Of a stretch of DNA of 64,000 bases, positions 33,401-44,188 are shown one piece after another; position 1 is the stretch's first letter, and the number at the start of each line of letters is the position of its first letter. A program made the translations under genes and the position numbers. This stretch comes from Sesamum alatum (Eukaryota > Streptophyta > Magnoliopsida > Lamiales > Pedaliaceae). The DNA lies in NCBI GenBank assembly GCA_034509735.1, contig JACGWO010000007.1, positions 22,348,046 to 22,412,045 on the forward strand. The letters are read 5' to 3'. The notes beneath the pieces were generated by a model. The model saw only the letters and a list, made by a program, of their open reading frames with translations. It was not told where the DNA came from and did no database searches.

Positions 33401-35332
33401 CCTAAGGTCTAGCAATGGTGAAACTGTTGCTGCAAAGACTACGGACTAGTTAGGCTTAGTAGTGATCATGTTAAGATTATGTCGGCGGGAATTATGTAAC
33501 CTAGCATGATCAAAATATGTTCCATTTATTGTTGGACAATTTTGGATACAATAATTTGATCAATAAAGTTACTTTTATTTGACAAAGAATGGAGATTCTT
33601 GTCTGCTAGGTTTGATACATAAACACTTGACACTGTCCCATAATTGGATTATGAGAACTCAAAACAAATGACTAAAAATGGATATAATCAAGATGAACTT
33701 ACGGATTTGGCATCCATGGCTAGGTCAGTTTCCTTTAGTTAAGGATGAGGAAGTTGGAAGATCCAAAGAGTCTAGCAATAGATGATTTGGATCTGCTAGC
33801 TTGCAAATCTTCTCTGAGTTGGAAAAGACTAAAGAGCCATTTTGTTAGACAAAGTGGGCTTGCCGATAGTCTATTGGATTGGATCTAAAGTGACTTCTAC
33901 AGATTACTGAATACACAACACCAGAAGAGGGTTCACAAGTCTAGGAACCTTTGGTAGGTTCGGGGAATTAAACTTGGAGTGGTGAACCAAACTGGTCCTT
34001 TCGATTAGATCGAGAGGGTGTGTATTTAGTGGGAGTGCCAATAGCCTATTGGATTGGATCCAAAAAGGATATCTGTAAGGTTGTTGAATACACAAGACTA
34101 AAAGAGGATTCACAAGTCTAAGAACCTTTGGTAGGTTCGGGGTTTTAGACTTGGACTGGTGAATCAAATTGGTTGCATTTTGATTAGATCAAAAGGACGT
34201 GTATTAAGTGAGATTTCTCGAATATCCAAATGAGAATGGAATTCTCAATTAGTGAAATTTTCTTGAATCGACCATGGTTGAATGGTCTCTGATAAAGGAG
34301 AAAATGGACCCTGTTGGACTTGGTTTGCTGGGTATTTCACTGAAGTTACCTTACCCCATCTAGACATGGACTTAAAAGTTGCCAGGTTGAGAAACATGCA
34401 CTTTCTTAAAGTCATGATCTAGTTACCATATTAGATATGGTTTGGAGAACCTGTATCCTACAAAGTTCTTGAGTATGTGGGATGATCCGGCATACGTCAA
34501 GGGACTAGTAGGAAGACAGACTAGACTCGGTGTCTGGTTTGTGCAGGTCTAGTGCAAAATAATGCAAACATCAGGTTATTTCCCACTAACTATATTCCAG
34601 TCCTTCCAGGAACAACCAGAATACCTTAGATACCTAATGGGTACAGGTTTCTGCGTGCGACCGGTCAATTGAAGCATGATCCAAAGGACATATGGAGAAG
34701 CGATGTTGGACATCGAGATTAGATCAATGGCTTGGAGCCGCGGGATGTGTCTTGAAATTCAAACTGGGTTTGAGATTTCATATAACTGGAATATTGGTTT
34801 TGACGAAGCCATACGATGTATGACTCGGTCAATAACGAGCATTGGTGTCAGTGGGAGTGTGGTAGTCTTCCGAGTGTTAAGTGTGTAACGTCTTCTTATT
34901 CATTGGGAATGAAATTAAGATGTTAAGAAACACTTGAAACACGAGCATTGTTCACGCAATTCTCTATGAATAGGGCCAAGCTGTCCAAAACTTAGTCACC
35001 ATTGACTAATGAGGAAGCTTAGATGTTTACATCCCCTATGTCTTTGCCGTACGCAGCGTGGATATGTTGTTCGGTGCACAAGGCTTGGTGTTGTTTATGC
35101 ATCATACATAACAATGGATATCGGGTGTGTACCGACGAGGCAATAGACAGCAGTTGAGAGCAGTCTTTAAGACCTGAATAAGGATTAGAGAAGTGTTCTC
35201 GATGCACGGTTTATGAAGAGTTGATTCTAGAAGGTTATAGCGATACTAACTTCTAGAATCATGTGAATAATATTTAGTCTCAATACCTATGTATGTTCGG
35301 ACTTAATGGTGAGTGTGGTAGCTGAAGGACAA
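33400..35332 (+). pseudogene. Copia element Q: heavily decayed pol
   Basis: Similarity to A/B pol can be followed: protease/linker near 33420-33640, GAG-pre-integrase near 33700-33860 (phrase RQSGLADSLLDWI at 33850), integrase 33860-34450, and integrase C-terminus near 34470-34560. RT fragments lie at 34740-34900, and an RNase H phrase CMFGLNGE is at about 35288-35312. Deletions shorten RT strongly. The element is cut at 35333 by the 3' LTR of A0 and resumes at about 60366. Confidence 0.62.
33861..34213. repeat. Two-copy 175-bp tandem duplication in Q integrase
   Basis: The phrase TGCCRATAGYCTATTGGATT occurs at 33861 and 34036. The following 150 bases, including ACCTTTGGTAGGTTCGGGG, are repeated with scattered differences. 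It is a local duplication within decayed integrase DNA. Confidence 0.8.
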
Positions 35333-37545
35333 GCGGATCCGCCCGGGAGCGCAAGCGGAAGCAAGAAAGCGAGAAAAGTGCGTAAATTTAAATCTAATTT
35401 AAATAAACGAATCCCAAGGGGTGCACCCTTGGGTGCTCAACCGGGCGTTCGATGTAGGATGTGTAAATATTAGAAACATATATCTAAACACATAGGGCAT
35501 AGATATATACAATAAATCAATCAAAGCGTAAGGAGACCGTTACCTTCGATTGTTTAACGTATGCTCCCGGCTACTTGTGTTGTTCCTTCTCCGGAATGCT
35601 CACGAAATCCAAACGTATGGATTCTCCAAAGGTGATCCACACAACATCGGAAGAAACACACGTTCTTCTTGCTAGAAAAGACGGGTTTAAGAAGGAATCG
35701 GTTAAAGAGAAGAACACTATGAATTAGTGCTCTCTTAAACATACTTTGTTCTTCTTCTTGATTCAAAATCAAGTGAAGAACACAAGTGTGAGAGAGGGAG
35801 AGAGGCCGAGAGTTGAGAGAGAGGAGAGAGATTTTTTTCTTCTCTTTTTCCTAGAAAAAGATGAATAATGAATCACTTATGCTTGGTGTTGTATATTCTA
35901 ATATATATACATAATTAATGTGATTATTGGAATATGTCTGGGTTCATCCAATGATGTCTAGATTCATTCCAATCAATCACCATCAATTCTTCAATCAAGC
36001 ATACCGAAATTTATGGTATGATCAAATCATACCAAAAGGAAAGAGCTTCATTGGAGTTGATTTGTCTCTTTTCAAAAGAGATAAGTCAACATACCACCTA
36101 GCATGAAACATGGCTGATTTTGCTTCCTCCAAGGGAGCATGTCGGCCATGTTTAAATAGGGAAAGAAGTCCAACTTCTTCCGACTCCAAAATAGGAATTA
36201 TTTCTCCTCTCGAGTAAATTTAATGGACCGGGTTTTATCATAATCCAATTATGACGAACCCAACATTAAATGAAATTTAATGTCCATTTAAATTATTCTC
36301 GTTGATCTTTTAATCCAATTAAAAGATCCAACGTCTCAACGTCTCAACTTTCCATATTTAATTAAAAATCCAATTTACTGATTAAACGGAAGCCTGATAC
36401 AATATTGGCCCGTCCATCCAATGGACTTCGCTTAAGTAATCCAATTACTTATTTATCCTTCGAGATTGACTCCAAGTCGATCTCTCAACCTCCTCGGTGA
36501 TTTGTGTGTGACCCTTTAGGTTCACCCTCAGCTAGACTTGGGCCCGTGTCCCACAAGGGCCGGTTACCATGGTTGGCCGTCTAGCAACGGTCCATGGCAC
36601 TAGAGACTAGGTGAATTGGCGTGAACATTTAGGCGCCGATTCCGTACGGGTACGATCCTTCCGTCTACCGTCTCCCGGCCTTAGTCTAGGGTATGGAATT
36701 GGGCGTCGGTTCCCATCCTTGACTAGGCATCTATGCTTAATACTCGAGACCACGTATGCTTCATTGCGTCGACACAGAAAATTATTCCCTGTTCGACCAA
36801 CCACTGTGGCCACAGCTTCAAACAGCATGAACGTGTCTCCGGGTGCATAGGAGATACCTCTGTCACATACTGACAGGGACAAATCCTCTTATTGGAATCC
36901 ACCGTCCTCGCTATACATTCCGACTGCACTGGACAAGGCTTATGATAATCATGTTACAGAATGATTACCTCTCGCCAGATCCAAGATACAACCATCATGT
37001 GCACGCGACTGCCATGATCCCTCAAGTCTGAGGATTACTCCCATACTATCGAAATCGGGAAAACCAATCATACCGACCAAGCCTCCAAGGCTTCCATATG
37101 ATGATCCCCGCGAGTCAGTCCAGTCGGCTTGACCCCAGTCGACCAACCCATCAAGATCGTGTAGGCGTCCCACGCCTGTCGCCGATGAAACACGGCACTC
37201 ATCTAATGAACACGACTCTTGACGCAAGTCTCAATAGGACTCTCGATGCCCTGTGTCGAGGTCCTCGACTTGGAACGTTTCAGACCCAGCTCTTAATCAG
37301 TTGGTTTCATGACCACCATCCAATGCGTGGCCCAACTGCACGAGTTGTTATCCATGGTCTGTGGGCTTTGTTGCGATATAAGTTAAACACCGTTTTAACA
37401 AATGTGAAATGAGCGCAACAAAGTAAGCACCAGACGTGACGAATACTCATTTTATTCATCACATAACAATATTACATTTACATCAAGTGGTCAGGTAGGT
37501 TACAAATCGCCAAACCTATTGGCTTTCTGGTCACCTATTCTAACA
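35333..37545 (-). repeat. 3' LTR of copia A0
   Basis: A 2213-bp LTR in minus orientation. On the plus strand it starts TGAAGGACAAGCGGATCC and ends GGTCACCTATTCTAACA, followed by the complement of the polypurine tract. The 5 bp before it (GTAGC, 35328-35332) should be one copy of its target duplication; the other copy is lost with A0's 5' end. A hairpin-like phrase around CTCTTTTCAAAAGAG (about 36066) replaces the W-box cluster of the other subfamily. Confidence 0.85.
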
Positions 37546-38175
37546 ATCTCCCACTTGACCTAAAGCCAATCACCCATTGACCTCAAACCTCTTATTCAGA
37601 TGGTGAGTATGGGCAACTTGCGACATGGGCTTAGCAAGTGGATCTGCTATGTTTTCTGTGGAGCTAACTCGGTCCAACCGAACGTCACTCCTGCTATCCA
37701 TCTCTCCAAGCAGATAGTCGCGTCTAAGAATATGCTTGGATCGTGATGAGATCTCGGTTCCTTTGCTAGCGCTATCGCCCTGTTGTTATCATAAAGATAA
37801 TAACAGGCTTAGCAATGCTAGGTACTACATCCAACCCTTAGATGTAACTCATCAACCAAACCAGTCCTTAGCAGCTTCCAAAGCTGCTATGTATTCAAAA
37901 CACTATGGTGGAGTCCGCCGTGGTAGCCTACTTGGAACTCTTCCAAGTAACCACGCCACCATTTAGTCTAAATACAAAACCATACTGAGACATGGCATCA
38001 TCGTCATCCGACTGGAAGCTAGCGTCGTTATAGCCTTCCAGTATCAACTCTCCACCGCTGTAGATCAAGAACATGTCCTCAGTCCTTTTTAGGTACTTCA
38101 GGATAGTCTTGACTGCACTCCAGTGTGTCTCCCGGCACATGACTGATATCGACTAGTTACGCTCAAAGTGAAGGT
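37546..38175 (-). pseudogene. Copia A0: RNase H part
   Basis: The polypurine tract complement lies at 37546-37560. The minus-strand open stretch 38140-37928 reads SAVKTILKYLKRTEDMFLIY, then SYNDAS-like RNase H sequence and YGFVFRLNGGVVTWKSSK. Near 38175 the frame runs TFTLSVTSRYQSC, where element A is inserted (duplication AAGGT, 38171-38175). The upstream RT of A0 continues, inverted, at 56099-56566. Confidence 0.82.
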
Positions 38176-40170
38176 TGAAAGAAAATCCGGTGGATCATCC
38201 CGGGAATTGCGCGAATGCGGAAGTGCGGTAAAAATAAACGTATTAAATAAAAGGCATGCTTTTAATTTAAAGAACACGCTCAAGGGGTGTGCCCTTGAGG
38301 TTCCCGGGCGTTCGGTGTATCTCATGATCATAAGAACAATTAAATAAATCATGGAGGCCATAGAGTTAAAAATAAAGAGGGACGAAATCTTAAACGAGAC
38401 CTACCCGTTGTCGTTTTCGTCTTCAACTGCTACTCGCGTTGTTCCCCGTTTTGCACCAAGACCTCGTTCTTGAGATCCTCCAAATCGTGACACACGATCC
38501 ACCCACGTATCTTGCACGTCGTGCTAGCAACGAACAAGTATTATTTTGGAGTGGACGAATCAATAACTCGTTATCAATTAACGGTATTGGTTCGTCTAAG
38601 TTCTTGATGTTCCAAGAACAAAAAGAACTAAGAAAAATATTTTCTTGCTAGAGAAAGAGAGAGGGGGCGGACGAGAGGTAGGAGAGGGAGAGTGTGTGTT
38701 GTGTGTGTTTTTTCAAGAATCATCATCCCTTAAATGTTGGAAGCTAGGGGTTTATATAGAGGAAGAGTTTAATCCTCTTTAAACTCAAACTCTAAGTAAC
38801 CTAATTTGACTAGGATTTTGACCTAGTCAAAGTCCTAGTCAAACTAGTGTTTGACCTAGTCAAACGAATCCTAGCCTTCCATCTCCCCTTTCCATCTCGA
38901 CCGTTGATTATAATTTAATGGAATATTTAAATCCTATTAAATATTCCAAAAGGCTAAATAAATATAATATAATAAATTAATATTATAATTTATTCTTAAG
39001 CCTATTAAATCAACCCTTTTAATAAATCCTATTTATTAATTTAATTCCTTTTATCAAATAGAAGGAATTAATTTCTCCAAGAAAATATAGGACCCGATTA
39101 AATCTAATTTAATCATTCCTTTACTCCAATATTTAATTCCAAATTAAATACTAAGTGTGTGTGGATAGTGTGTGACTCTTTAGGTTCACCATTCAGCTAG
39201 ACTTGGTCGGATTCCTAGAACCCGTCCGTTACCATGGGTGGCCATCTAGCAACGGTCCATGGCACTAGAGACTAGGTGAAATATTCGGGGATGAACATTT
39301 AGGTTCTAACAGTACACTTGTCCTTCTGTCTTCGATCTCATCACTTAGGGTCTAGGGCACGGAAGATGCAGGTACCCATTTTGGACCTAAGTGTCGGTCT
39401 GTCCCCACTAAACGCCGCAAGGCAAACCTTTTCCCTTCTGTTCAATCACTGTGGCCACAGATTTTAGGGACAACACACAGAGCATATATGAGACTCAACT
39501 GTCAACACCTTTTGACAGGAGACAGATCCTTTCTTGGAAACTACTGTCACTTTGTACACCCGAGCTGCACTAGACATGGCTTATGACTACTCAAGAGTAT
39601 TTTGGCAATCTCTCACCATATCTAAGATACAGACCTGATGCACAGGTAAACTCAGCAGTTCCTCAAGTCAAAGGACTTGGCCTGTACCGTTGGAACCGGG
39701 AATACACGTCATACCTTGCTGACCATACTCAAGGTCCTCCGTAAGACGGTTCCCGCGAGTCACCTCAGTCAGCTGCTTCCTAGCATGCTGACCCACTAAC
39801 ACTGCTTAGACGACCTTCGTCACCCGTCGATGAAATACGACAGCACATGCTTAGTGCAAGTCTCAAAGGGAATCCCGGTACCCATTTTCGGGATTCCTTG
39901 ACTTGGAGATTTCTGGACTAATTCGGTAAGACTGATTTCATGGACCTACCTCCAAGCGTAGTCCCAGTCCCCGAAATCGTTTCTCAGTCCGTGGGCTTTG
40001 TTTGCGTAGTGAACAGAAATGTAAATGCAGATAAGTGAACGTAAACAAAGTATTGCCATATGAATTTTCACTTCTTTATTCATACACATTTTATCAAATA
40101 CCAAACAATTGTCTAGACATAGGTTACATATTCCTGCCAAAATTGGCTTACATGGTCACCTATTCTAACA
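38176..40170 (-). repeat. 3' LTR of copia A
   Basis: A 1995-bp LTR in minus orientation: plus-strand start TGAAAGAAAATCCGGTGG, end GGTCACCTATTCTAACA. It has the W-box cluster (38805-38865), a TATATAAA box (about 38751-38759) and the CCATGGGTGGCCATCTAGC block (about 39233). Confidence 0.9.
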
Positions 40171-40185
40171 ATCTCCCACTTGACC
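40171..40185 (-). other. Polypurine tract of copia A
   Basis: ATCTCCCACTTGACC on the plus strand adjoins the 3' LTR; in element sense it reads GGTCAAGTGGGAGAT. Confidence 0.85.
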
Positions 40186-40263
40186 TTTAAAGCCAATTGT
40201 CCATATGCTTAATCCCTATCTTCTCAAGATGTTGCGTATGAGCGCTCTGCGACATAGGCTTTG

Positions 40264-42144
40264 TCAGCGGTCTGCTGTGTTGTCTGCCGAGTTGACTCGG
40301 TCCATCCGGACGTCACCTCTTCCTACCATTTCTCTAAGAAGATGGTAGCGTCTAAGAATATGTTTGGAACGGTGATGAGATCTCGGTTCCTTTGCTTGCG
40401 CTATAGCGCCGTTGTTATCACAGAAGATGACAACGGGCTCGGTGATGCTAGGCACCACACCCAACTCTTGGATGTAGTTTCTCATCCAAACCGCTTCCTT
40501 AGCAGCTTCTGAAGCTGCTATGTATTCAGCCTCTGTGGTGGAGTCAGCAATGGTTGCTTGCTTGGAACTTTTCCAAGCTACTACTCCTCTATTGAGTTTG
40601 AATACGTACCCCGATTGAGACTTGGCATCATCGTCATCAGACTGGAAGCTAGCGTCGCTAAAGCCTTCCAGAATTAGTTCTCCATTGCCGTAGACTAGGA
40701 ACATTTCCTTAGTCCTTCTCAGGTACTTACGGATGCCCTTAACAGCATTCCAATGTGCCTCTCCTGCGCAGGACTGATATCTGCTTGTTACGCTCAAAGC
40801 GTATGCAATGTCAGGCCTAGTGCAGTGGACCGCATATTGTATGCTACCTACGGCGGAGGCATAGGGGATGACCTTCATCCTTTCAAGTTCCTCATCAGTC
40901 TGTGGGGACTGTTTCTTGGATAACTTGATCCCATGCCTCATTGGAAGGAATCCTCGTTTGGAGTTGTCCATTCGATATCTCTTTAGGACTTTCTCCATAT
41001 ACGAGTTTTGGGTGAGTCCTAACATCCTTTTAGATCTGTCCCTGACAATCTGGATGCCTAGGATGTAGGAGGCTTCACCCAAGTCCTTCATGAAAAACTG
41101 GGTTGACAACCATGCTTTTGTGTTTCCTAACATTCTGACGTCATTACCAATGAGCAGAATGTCATCCACATAAAGCACTAGGAACACTATTGAGCTCCCA
41201 CTGACCTTCTGTTCATATCCCCGTATTACTTCATCAAATCGAATGTTCCAACTTCGGGAGGCTTGTTTGAGGCCATAGATGGACTTCTGGAGGCGACAGA
41301 CTTTCTGTTCTTCTCCAGTGACCGTGAAACCCTGCGGCTGATCCATATAGATCTCTTCTTCAACAAAACCGTTGAGGAAGGCCGTTTTCACGTCCATCTG
41401 CCATATCTCATAGTCATACCATGCTGCTATGGCGAGCAGAATCCGAATGGATTTAGCCATGGCTACAGGCGAGTAGGTATCCTCAAAATCGACCCCGGGT
41501 CGTTGAGTGTATCCCTTAGCTACAAGCCTAGCCTTAAAGGTTGTGACTTCTCCATCAACGCCAAGTTTGCGCTTGTAGACCCACTTACAGCCCACTGGCT
41601 TAACACCTTTCGGTGGATCTACGAGACTCCAAACTTGGTTTTCGCTCATGGAGTCCATTTCGGCTTTCATGGCCTCAAGCCATTTCCTGGAGTCGATGTC
41701 AGACATCGCTTCTCCATAAGTCTTAGGATCGTTATCCAAAAGATCGGTCTCACCTAGAAAGCCATATCTCATTGGAGGTCTGGACTCTCTAGTGGACCTA
41801 CGGAGAACGGGAACGTCAGTGGTGACTGTGGGCGCTGACTGTATCGGAGCCGGTGGTTCAGGAACCGTGGCTGGCTGTTCCTGAGGCTGTCCTTCATGCC
41901 TAGCATGTTGGACTTCTCGAGGTTGGTCAGCCCTTCGGCTGTCTATCCTGAATCCTCTAAGTGAGGGTTCCGCGGCTTCTTCTGATGGCTGGATTCCATC
42001 ACTTGATTCCTCAAGGATCAGCTCATCAGGTTGGATATCCTCCGGGAAGCCTTGCTCCAAGAATACTGCATTTCTTGAAACAAACACCTTTTGTTTCCAA
42101 GGGGTCATAAAAGTAATAACCCGCAGTTTCTTTAGGGTATCCAA
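40264..42144 (-). CDS. Copia A reverse transcriptase-RNase H (626 aa, longest open frame in window)
   Basis: The first 15 residues or so are out of frame; native sequence starts at QKVFVSRNAVFLEQGFPED. A Pro-rich linker (about residues 45-125) follows. RT covers about 172-415: [18 protein letters not shown] (203-220), [12 protein letters not shown] (249-260), [13 protein letters not shown] (288-300) and active site YVDDI (325-329). RNase H covers about 495-626: GFSDASF, TTEAEY, CDNNGA and [12 protein letters not shown]. About 11 residues are missing before the active site (VIRGYEQKVSG; B has [13 protein letters not shown] between). A deletion near 40268 makes the frame end at ADNTADR instead of the normal [10 protein letters not shown] tail. 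It copies element RNA into DNA in virus-like particles. Confidence 0.9.
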   Translation of the reverse strand: MDTLKKLRVITFMTPWKQKVFVSRNAVFLEQGFPEDIQPDELILEESSDGIQPSEEAAEPSLRGFRIDSRRADQPREVQHARHEGQPQEQPATVPEPPAPIQSAPTVTTDVPVLRRSTRESRPPMRYGFLGETDLLDNDPKTYGEAMSDIDSRKWLEAMKAEMDSMSENQVWSLVDPPKGVKPVGCKWVYKRKLGVDGEVTTFKARLVAKGYTQRPGVDFEDTYSPVAMAKSIRILLAIAAWYDYEIWQMDVKTAFLNGFVEEEIYMDQPQGFTVTGEEQKVCRLQKSIYGLKQASRSWNIRFDEVIRGYEQKVSGSSIVFLVLYVDDILLIGNDVRMLGNTKAWLSTQFFMKDLGEASYILGIQIVRDRSKRMLGLTQNSYMEKVLKRYRMDNSKRGFLPMRHGIKLSKKQSPQTDEELERMKVIPYASAVGSIQYAVHCTRPDIAYALSVTSRYQSCAGEAHWNAVKGIRKYLRRTKEMFLVYGNGELILEGFSDASFQSDDDDAKSQSGYVFKLNRGVVAWKSSKQATIADSTTEAEYIAASEAAKEAVWMRNYIQELGVVPSITEPVVIFCDNNGAIAQAKEPRSHHRSKHILRRYHLLREMVGRGDVRMDRVNSADNTADR

Positions 42145-42643
42145 CGAACCTGCATAAGCTAGACCTAGATTCTAACTTATCTCCCACTAACCTCTTGACG
42201 TATGCGGGACTACCCCACACTTTCAAGTAGTTGTAGGATGCAGGCTTGCCGTGCCATATCTCATATGGTGTTTGGGTCAATGTGCTAGTAGGCGCCAAAT
42301 TCAATAATTTGGCCGCCGTTTCTAGTGCATAGCCCCAAAACGATAAGGGCAATTTGGTAAAACTCATCATGGACCGAACCATGTCCAACAGGGTTCGATT
42401 CCTCCTTTCAGAGACACCATTTAACTGCGGTGTTCCTGGAGGTGTCCATTCTGATATTATACCATGTTCTTTTAGATAGTATAGGAACATCGTACTAAGG
42501 TATTCACCGCCTCGGTCCGACCGAAGGATTTTAATTTTGCAGTTGGTTTGGTTCTCCACTTCAAGTCTGAATTCTTTAAACCTCTCAAGAGCTTCAGACT
42601 TGTACCTCATCAGGTAAACATAAACTATACCGTGAATGATCAT
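42026..42643 (-). CDS. Copia A integrase catalytic and C-terminal part (205 aa)
   Basis: Contains MRYKSEALERFKEF (about residues 12-25), the second catalytic Asp region LRSDRGGEYLST (about 39-50), and the EWTPPGTPQLNGVSERRNRT segment with the catalytic Glu (about 64-83). TPYEIWHGKPASYNYLKVWG and CRFVGYPKETAGYYFYDP follow. An extra base in the run near 42095 (phrase TTTTGTTTCCAAGG) shifts the frame, so the last 25 residues or so are wrong and the RT continues in the other frame. Upstream, a further frameshift near 42620 separates it from the HTDVCGP motif. Confidence 0.87.
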   Translation of the reverse strand: MIIHGIVYVYLMRYKSEALERFKEFRLEVENQTNCKIKILRSDRGGEYLSTMFLYYLKEHGIISEWTPPGTPQLNGVSERRNRTLLDMVRSMMSFTKLPLSFWGYALETAAKLLNLAPTSTLTQTPYEIWHGKPASYNYLKVWGSPAYVKRLVGDKLESRSSLCRFVGYPKETAGYYFYDPLETKGVCFKKCSILGARLPGGYPT

Positions 42644-42992
42644 CGGTGAAGGTTATGAAGTAGGAGAACCCACCTCGGGCCTGCGTCCTTAGTGGTCCAC
42701 ATACGTCTGTATGGACCAAGTCCAACAGACCTGTGGCAAGCCTGCTTTGTCCTACAAAGGGCCTCTTGGTCATTTTCCCTCTTAGACAGGACTCAAAAGT
42801 TGGTAGATCGTTCAAGTCCCCAACCTCTAGGTTCTTTGAGTCTACCAACCTTTTCATGTGACCTAGCCTAGCGTGCCACAGACGTGCGTTCCCGTTATTA
42901 TCTAATTTTCGTTTGTGTTGTGCATTGAGGACGAAATTCGTTTGTTGCAAGATATAGAGTCCGTAATGTACCAAGTAGATGAGCAATTCCAC
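42594..42992 (-). CDS. Copia A GAG-pre-integrase and integrase start (132 aa)
   Basis: LWHARLGHMKRLVDSKNLE is the pre-integrase zinc region; about seven residues (ISQDRMK-like in B) are partly deleted. It continues CLRGKMTKRPFVGQSRLA and LVHTDVCGPLRTQARGG, which includes the first catalytic Asp, then YFITFTDDHSRY. After that the frame is shifted and runs out. Confidence 0.85.
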   Translation of the reverse strand: MELLIYLVHYGLYILQQTNFVLNAQHKRKLDNNGNARLWHARLGHMKRLVDSKNLEVGDLNDLPTFESCLRGKMTKRPFVGQSRLATGLLDLVHTDVCGPLRTQARGGFSYFITFTDDHSRYSLCLPDEVQV

Positions 42993-43881
42993 ACCTCATC
43001 AAATAAAAGCAATTTTTATTGATTCTAAACTCATAACCACTATTGTCCAACAATGGAATGGAAATGATGTTTTTAATCATACTGGGTACAAAATAAACTT
43101 TTTCTAAATCTATGCTAATATTATCACTAATCACTAGAGTGGCGGATCCTACTGCTTCTGCCGAGATGGCCTTGCCATTCCCAAGCTTCAGGATCATGTC
43201 CCCGCTACCCAGTTTTCTGCTTCTTTTCAACACCTGCAAGTCATTGCAAATGTGCGCTCCACAGCCGGTATCTAATACCCAAGAGGCAGAACTAGTGACC
43301 ATATTAACCTTAATCACATATATACCTTGGTTCGAGAAGAGTTTGGGGCACTCTCTCTTCCAATGCCCTTTCTCACGGCAGTTGATACATATGTCATATG
43401 CCTTTGACTGTTGCTTGGAGACAACCTTTCCCTTTCCTTTGCCTTTCCCCTCTTTGGCAATGGGAACACTCTTAGTGTTCGTAGCTGCTTTGATGGCTTT
43501 TCCCTTCCCTTTCTTCCTTTTCCAATGTCCGGCACCCTTGCCTTTCGTATTAGAAGTTGAAGCACCTCCAAACAATACCGAAGGCGTGGACTTCTTAGTC
43601 GTTGCCTCGTATTGCACCAACATATTGATCAACTCATGAATGCCTTTCTCAAGTGCGTTCATGTTGTAGTTGACGATAAATTGGTCAAAGGAGGGTGGGA
43701 GTGACTGCTGGATCACATCTATGTACGTTTCATTATCGAGACCTGCCTTTAGGTCCTCGAGCTTTTCCATCAGGGTAAGCATTTTAACCCCGTGCTCTTG
43801 TACAGAGGATCCTTCTGTCATTTTAGTTCCAAAAGAACACCTTGGTCGCGACATACCTAGTATGCCGGTCCGGGACTGCAT
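42898..43881 (-). CDS. Copia A Gag C-terminus, zinc knuckle and protease (327 aa)
   Basis: After roughly 18 non-native residues it reads FGTKMTEGSSVQEHG, then FDQFIVNYNMNALEKGIHEL (about residues 70-89). A Lys/Gly-rich basic region (about 115-165) precedes the CCHC knuckle CINCREKGHWKREC (about 170-183). The protease active site WVLDTGCGAHICND (about 206-219, DTG intact) and the IDLEKVYFVPSMIKNIISIP segment follow. It ends in a frameshift after GIAHLLGTL. The N-terminal Gag lies in the adjoining frame at 43823-44188; the shift is an extra base near 43830. Confidence 0.88.
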   Translation of the reverse strand: MQSRTGILGMSRPRCSFGTKMTEGSSVQEHGVKMLTLMEKLEDLKAGLDNETYIDVIQQSLPPSFDQFIVNYNMNALEKGIHELINMLVQYEATTKKSTPSVLFGGASTSNTKGKGAGHWKRKKGKGKAIKAATNTKSVPIAKEGKGKGKGKVVSKQQSKAYDICINCREKGHWKRECPKLFSNQGIYVIKVNMVTSSASWVLDTGCGAHICNDLQVLKRSRKLGSGDMILKLGNGKAISAEAVGSATLVISDNISIDLEKVYFVPSMIKNIISIPLLDNSGYEFRINKNCFYLMRCGIAHLLGTLRTLYLATNEFRPQCTTQTKIR

Positions 43882-44188
43882 AGCAATCCTTTAGGCGAGC
43901 CATAATGGAAGGGACATCGTCTAGCCTTTCATACTGCTTCTGAATCTCATTGGTCATCGAAGCAAGTATGATGCTACGGACCTTCTGGTTATCCTTATGC
44001 CAAGTCTCGAACGTCTCACGTTCTTCTGGCGTGGATCCTTCCGGTAAGGTCCTAGGGAGAGGCTCGTCCATGACGTAGCCTTGGTTCTCGTAATCTAGGA
44101 CTATCCTGAGATTTCGCAACCAGTCGTTGTAGTTTGTTCCATTGAATTTGTTTGTCTCAAGAATGGTGGAAAGTGGGTTCTTAGACAT
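43823..44188 (-). CDS. Copia A Gag N-terminus (121 aa)
   Basis: The start MSKNPLSTILETNKFNGTNY is shared with B, so 44188 is probably the true initiation codon; it lies about 2.3 kb after the PBS once the displaced leader is counted. Further motifs are NDWLRNLRIVLDYENQGYVM and PEERETFETWHKDNQKVRS, ending with RHTRYVATKVF before the frameshift. This is the UBN2-type copia capsid domain. Confidence 0.88.
   Translation of the reverse strand: MSKNPLSTILETNKFNGTNYNDWLRNLRIVLDYENQGYVMDEPLPRTLPEGSTPEERETFETWHKDNQKVRSIILASMTNEIQKQYERLDDVPSIMARLKDCYAVPDRHTRYVATKVFFWN

Noticed and set aside
33861..34213. CRISPR-like or satellite repeat array
   Set aside because: Only two long diverged direct units and no short repeat-spacer pattern; the context is plant retroelement DNA.
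40868..43894. Plus-strand open frames opposite A and B pol (for example 41263-41757, 43112-43639, 48835-49329)
   Set aside because: They are antisense shadows of well-supported minus-strand RT, Gag and protease coding and recur only because A and B are homologous.
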